Part shown: positions 4,984-6,010 of the stretch, piece by piece
How the letters are laid out: each line of letters starts with the position of its first letter
Numbering within the stretch: position 1 is the first letter of the stretch
Origin: Acidimicrobiaceae bacterium
Lineage (GTDB): Bacteria > Actinomycetota > Acidimicrobiia > Acidimicrobiales > Bog-793
Length of the DNA: 6,010 nt
Reading direction: 5' to 3'
NCBI GenBank assembly: GCA_003170375.1
Contig: PMZN01000153.1
Location: forward strand, 7,860 to 13,869
Made by a program: the position numbers and the translations under genes
Notes under the pieces: model-generated
What the model saw: only the letters and a program-made list of their open reading frames with translations
What the model was told of the DNA's origin: nothing
Database searches by the model: none

Positions 4984-6010
4984 GGGCGCCCGAGATCACG
5001 ATCGCGACCAGCTCGGGCAGGTCACCGGCGACGAGGCCCTGCGCGAATCCGAGGCCGGCTGCGCGCCCGTGCACGTGGGCCGCGAGAGCGGCGGCCCGCA
5101 AGGGATCGACACCCCTGGCGAGAAAGGCGCCTACCACTCCGGACAGCACGTCACCGGTCCCGGCCGTCGCGAGACGAGCCGATCCGGACGTAACGAGGAA
5201 GGCGTGGCCGTCGGGCGCGGCGACCGCTGTCGTCGATCCCTTCAGGAGCACGATGGCGCCGAGGCCGTTGGCGAGCGAGCGGGCCGCCGCGACACGGTCG
5301 CCACCCGGGCGGCTGTCCGCTCCCGATGCTGTGGCGGCGAGCCGCGCGTACTCGCCGTCGTGCGGCGTGAGCACCGCTGGGACCTTGCGCCCCGCCAACA
5401 CCTCGCGCCCTTCCTCGAATGGGCCGAGCGCTCCCAGCCCGTCGGCGTCGACGATCACCGGGACCTCGGCTTCGGCGACGAGGCGACGCACCGATGCGAC
5501 GACCCCCGGCTCTGACCCGATCCCGGGGCCGATCACCAACGCCCGGCACCTGCGCAACTCGCCCAGCACCGCATCCGCGAAATCCGTCGCCGGCACCGAC
5601 AGCGCCACAGCTTCGGAGGCCGGCAACTCGTCCGGCGACGCGCCCGGGACACACCAGCGCACCATGCCGGCTCCTGCGCGCTGAGCGGCGCTGGTCGAGA
5701 AGCGGGCTGCTCCGATCATCCCCGGCGACCCTGCGACCACCACACATGCCGAGCGCCACTTGTTGGTCTCCGGCTCGCGGGCCGGAAGCCAGCTCTCGAT
5801 GTCGCCGTCCTCGACGAGCCACAACTTGCCGGGAGTCACGGCGATCCCGATCGGTGCCACCTCGACCCGTCCGGCGAGCGCGGGACCATCACCCATCAAG
5901 AGGCCCGGCTTGAGGGCCGCCATCGTGACGGTCTCGGTGGCCGAAACGGCGCCCTCACAGGCGAGACCGGTGTCCGCGTCGAGACCGGACGGGATGTCGA
6001 TCGCGAGCAC
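4976..6010 (-). CDS. nnr: Bifunctional NAD(P)H-hydrate epimerase / ADP(ATP)-dependent NAD(P)H-hydrate dehydratase (C-terminal 344 residues; 5' end outside window)
   Basis: This enzyme repairs hydrated, inactive NADH and NADPH (NADHX, NADPHX). The first visible residues, VLAIDIPSGLDADTG, are the end of the YjeF_N epimerase domain rather than a real N-terminus, so the gene continues past the right edge. The dehydratase domain (ribokinase-like fold) starts near residue 70. It shows VVVAGSPGMIGAARF (90-104), VIGPGIG (159-165), VIVDADGLGAL (185-195), LTPHDGEYARL (214-224) and the catalytic AGTGDVLSGVVGAF (283-296) with Asp287. The two domains are in one frame, as in many bacteria, so the fused bifunctional form is expected; the missing epimerase part cannot be checked here. 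Its last 8 bases overlap the alr start, pointing to co-expression. The alternative of a stand-alone sugar kinase is ruled out by the YjeF-type motifs and the leading epimerase tail. Confidence 0.94.
   Translation of the reverse strand: MLAIDIPSGLDADTGLACEGAVSATETVTMAALKPGLLMGDGPALAGRVEVAPIGIAVTPGKLWLVEDGDIESWLPAREPETNKWRSACVVVAGSPGMIGAARFSTSAAQRAGAGMVRWCVPGASPDELPASEAVALSVPATDFADAVLGELRRCRALVIGPGIGSEPGVVASVRRLVAEAEVPVIVDADGLGALGPFEEGREVLAGRKVPAVLTPHDGEYARLAATASGADSRPGGDRVAAARSLANGLGAIVLLKGSTTAVAAPDGHAFLVTSGSARLATAGTGDVLSGVVGAFLARGVDPLRAAALAAHVHGRAAGLGFAQGLVAGDLPELVAIVISGAHG

Noticed and set aside
4679..5515. 278-residue plus-strand frame antisense to alr and nnr
   Set aside because: It spans two well-identified minus-strand genes, has Ser/Arg/Thr-rich composition and lacks motifs; it is a shadow.

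Overview
The window is high-GC DNA with tightly packed genes, frequent GTG starts and overlapping stop/start junctions, which points to an actinobacterium. Gene content and order (nnr, alr, alpha/beta hydrolase, then tsaE, tsaB) match the cell-wall/tRNA-modification cluster known from many Actinobacteria. An acidimicrobial-type lineage is possible, but I cannot place it further from sequence alone. Seven protein genes fill almost all of the window. I see no RNA genes, insertion sequences, CRISPR arrays or phage genes.

Layout, read in the direction of the minus-strand genes from the right edge. (1) The C-terminal part of a bifunctional NAD(P)H-hydrate repair enzyme (4976-6010, cut by the window edge). 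(2) Alanine racemase alr (3814-4983), overlapping it by 8 bp. (3) An alpha/beta hydrolase with an N-terminal membrane segment (2816-3814), overlapping alr by 1 bp. (4) A plus-strand zinc-dependent medium-chain dehydrogenase (1619-2812), convergent with the hydrolase (3-bp gap) and divergent from the next gene. (5) A family 4 [4Fe-4S] uracil-DNA glycosylase (975-1526, minus). (6) tsaE (446-943, minus). (7) The N-terminal 149 codons of tsaB (3-449, minus), overlapping tsaE by 4 bp and running off the left edge.

How the genes work together: the right-hand block combines repair of damaged NAD(P)H with supply of D-alanine for peptidoglycan, plus a hydrolase of unknown substrate. The left-hand block encodes two of the proteins needed for the universal tRNA t6A37 modification (TsaB scaffold and TsaE ATPase), preceded by a base-excision repair enzyme. 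rimI and tsaD would be expected beyond the left edge, but they are not visible. The oppositely oriented dehydrogenase breaks what is usually a continuous co-oriented run, so the left block probably needs its own promoter in the 92-bp divergent gap at 1527-1618.

I found no convincing new biological system. The points most worth a second look are the dehydrogenase (its position, unusual zinc-cysteine spacing and NADP-type coenzyme signature), the palindrome in the divergent gap, and the membrane-anchored hydrolase coupled to alr.
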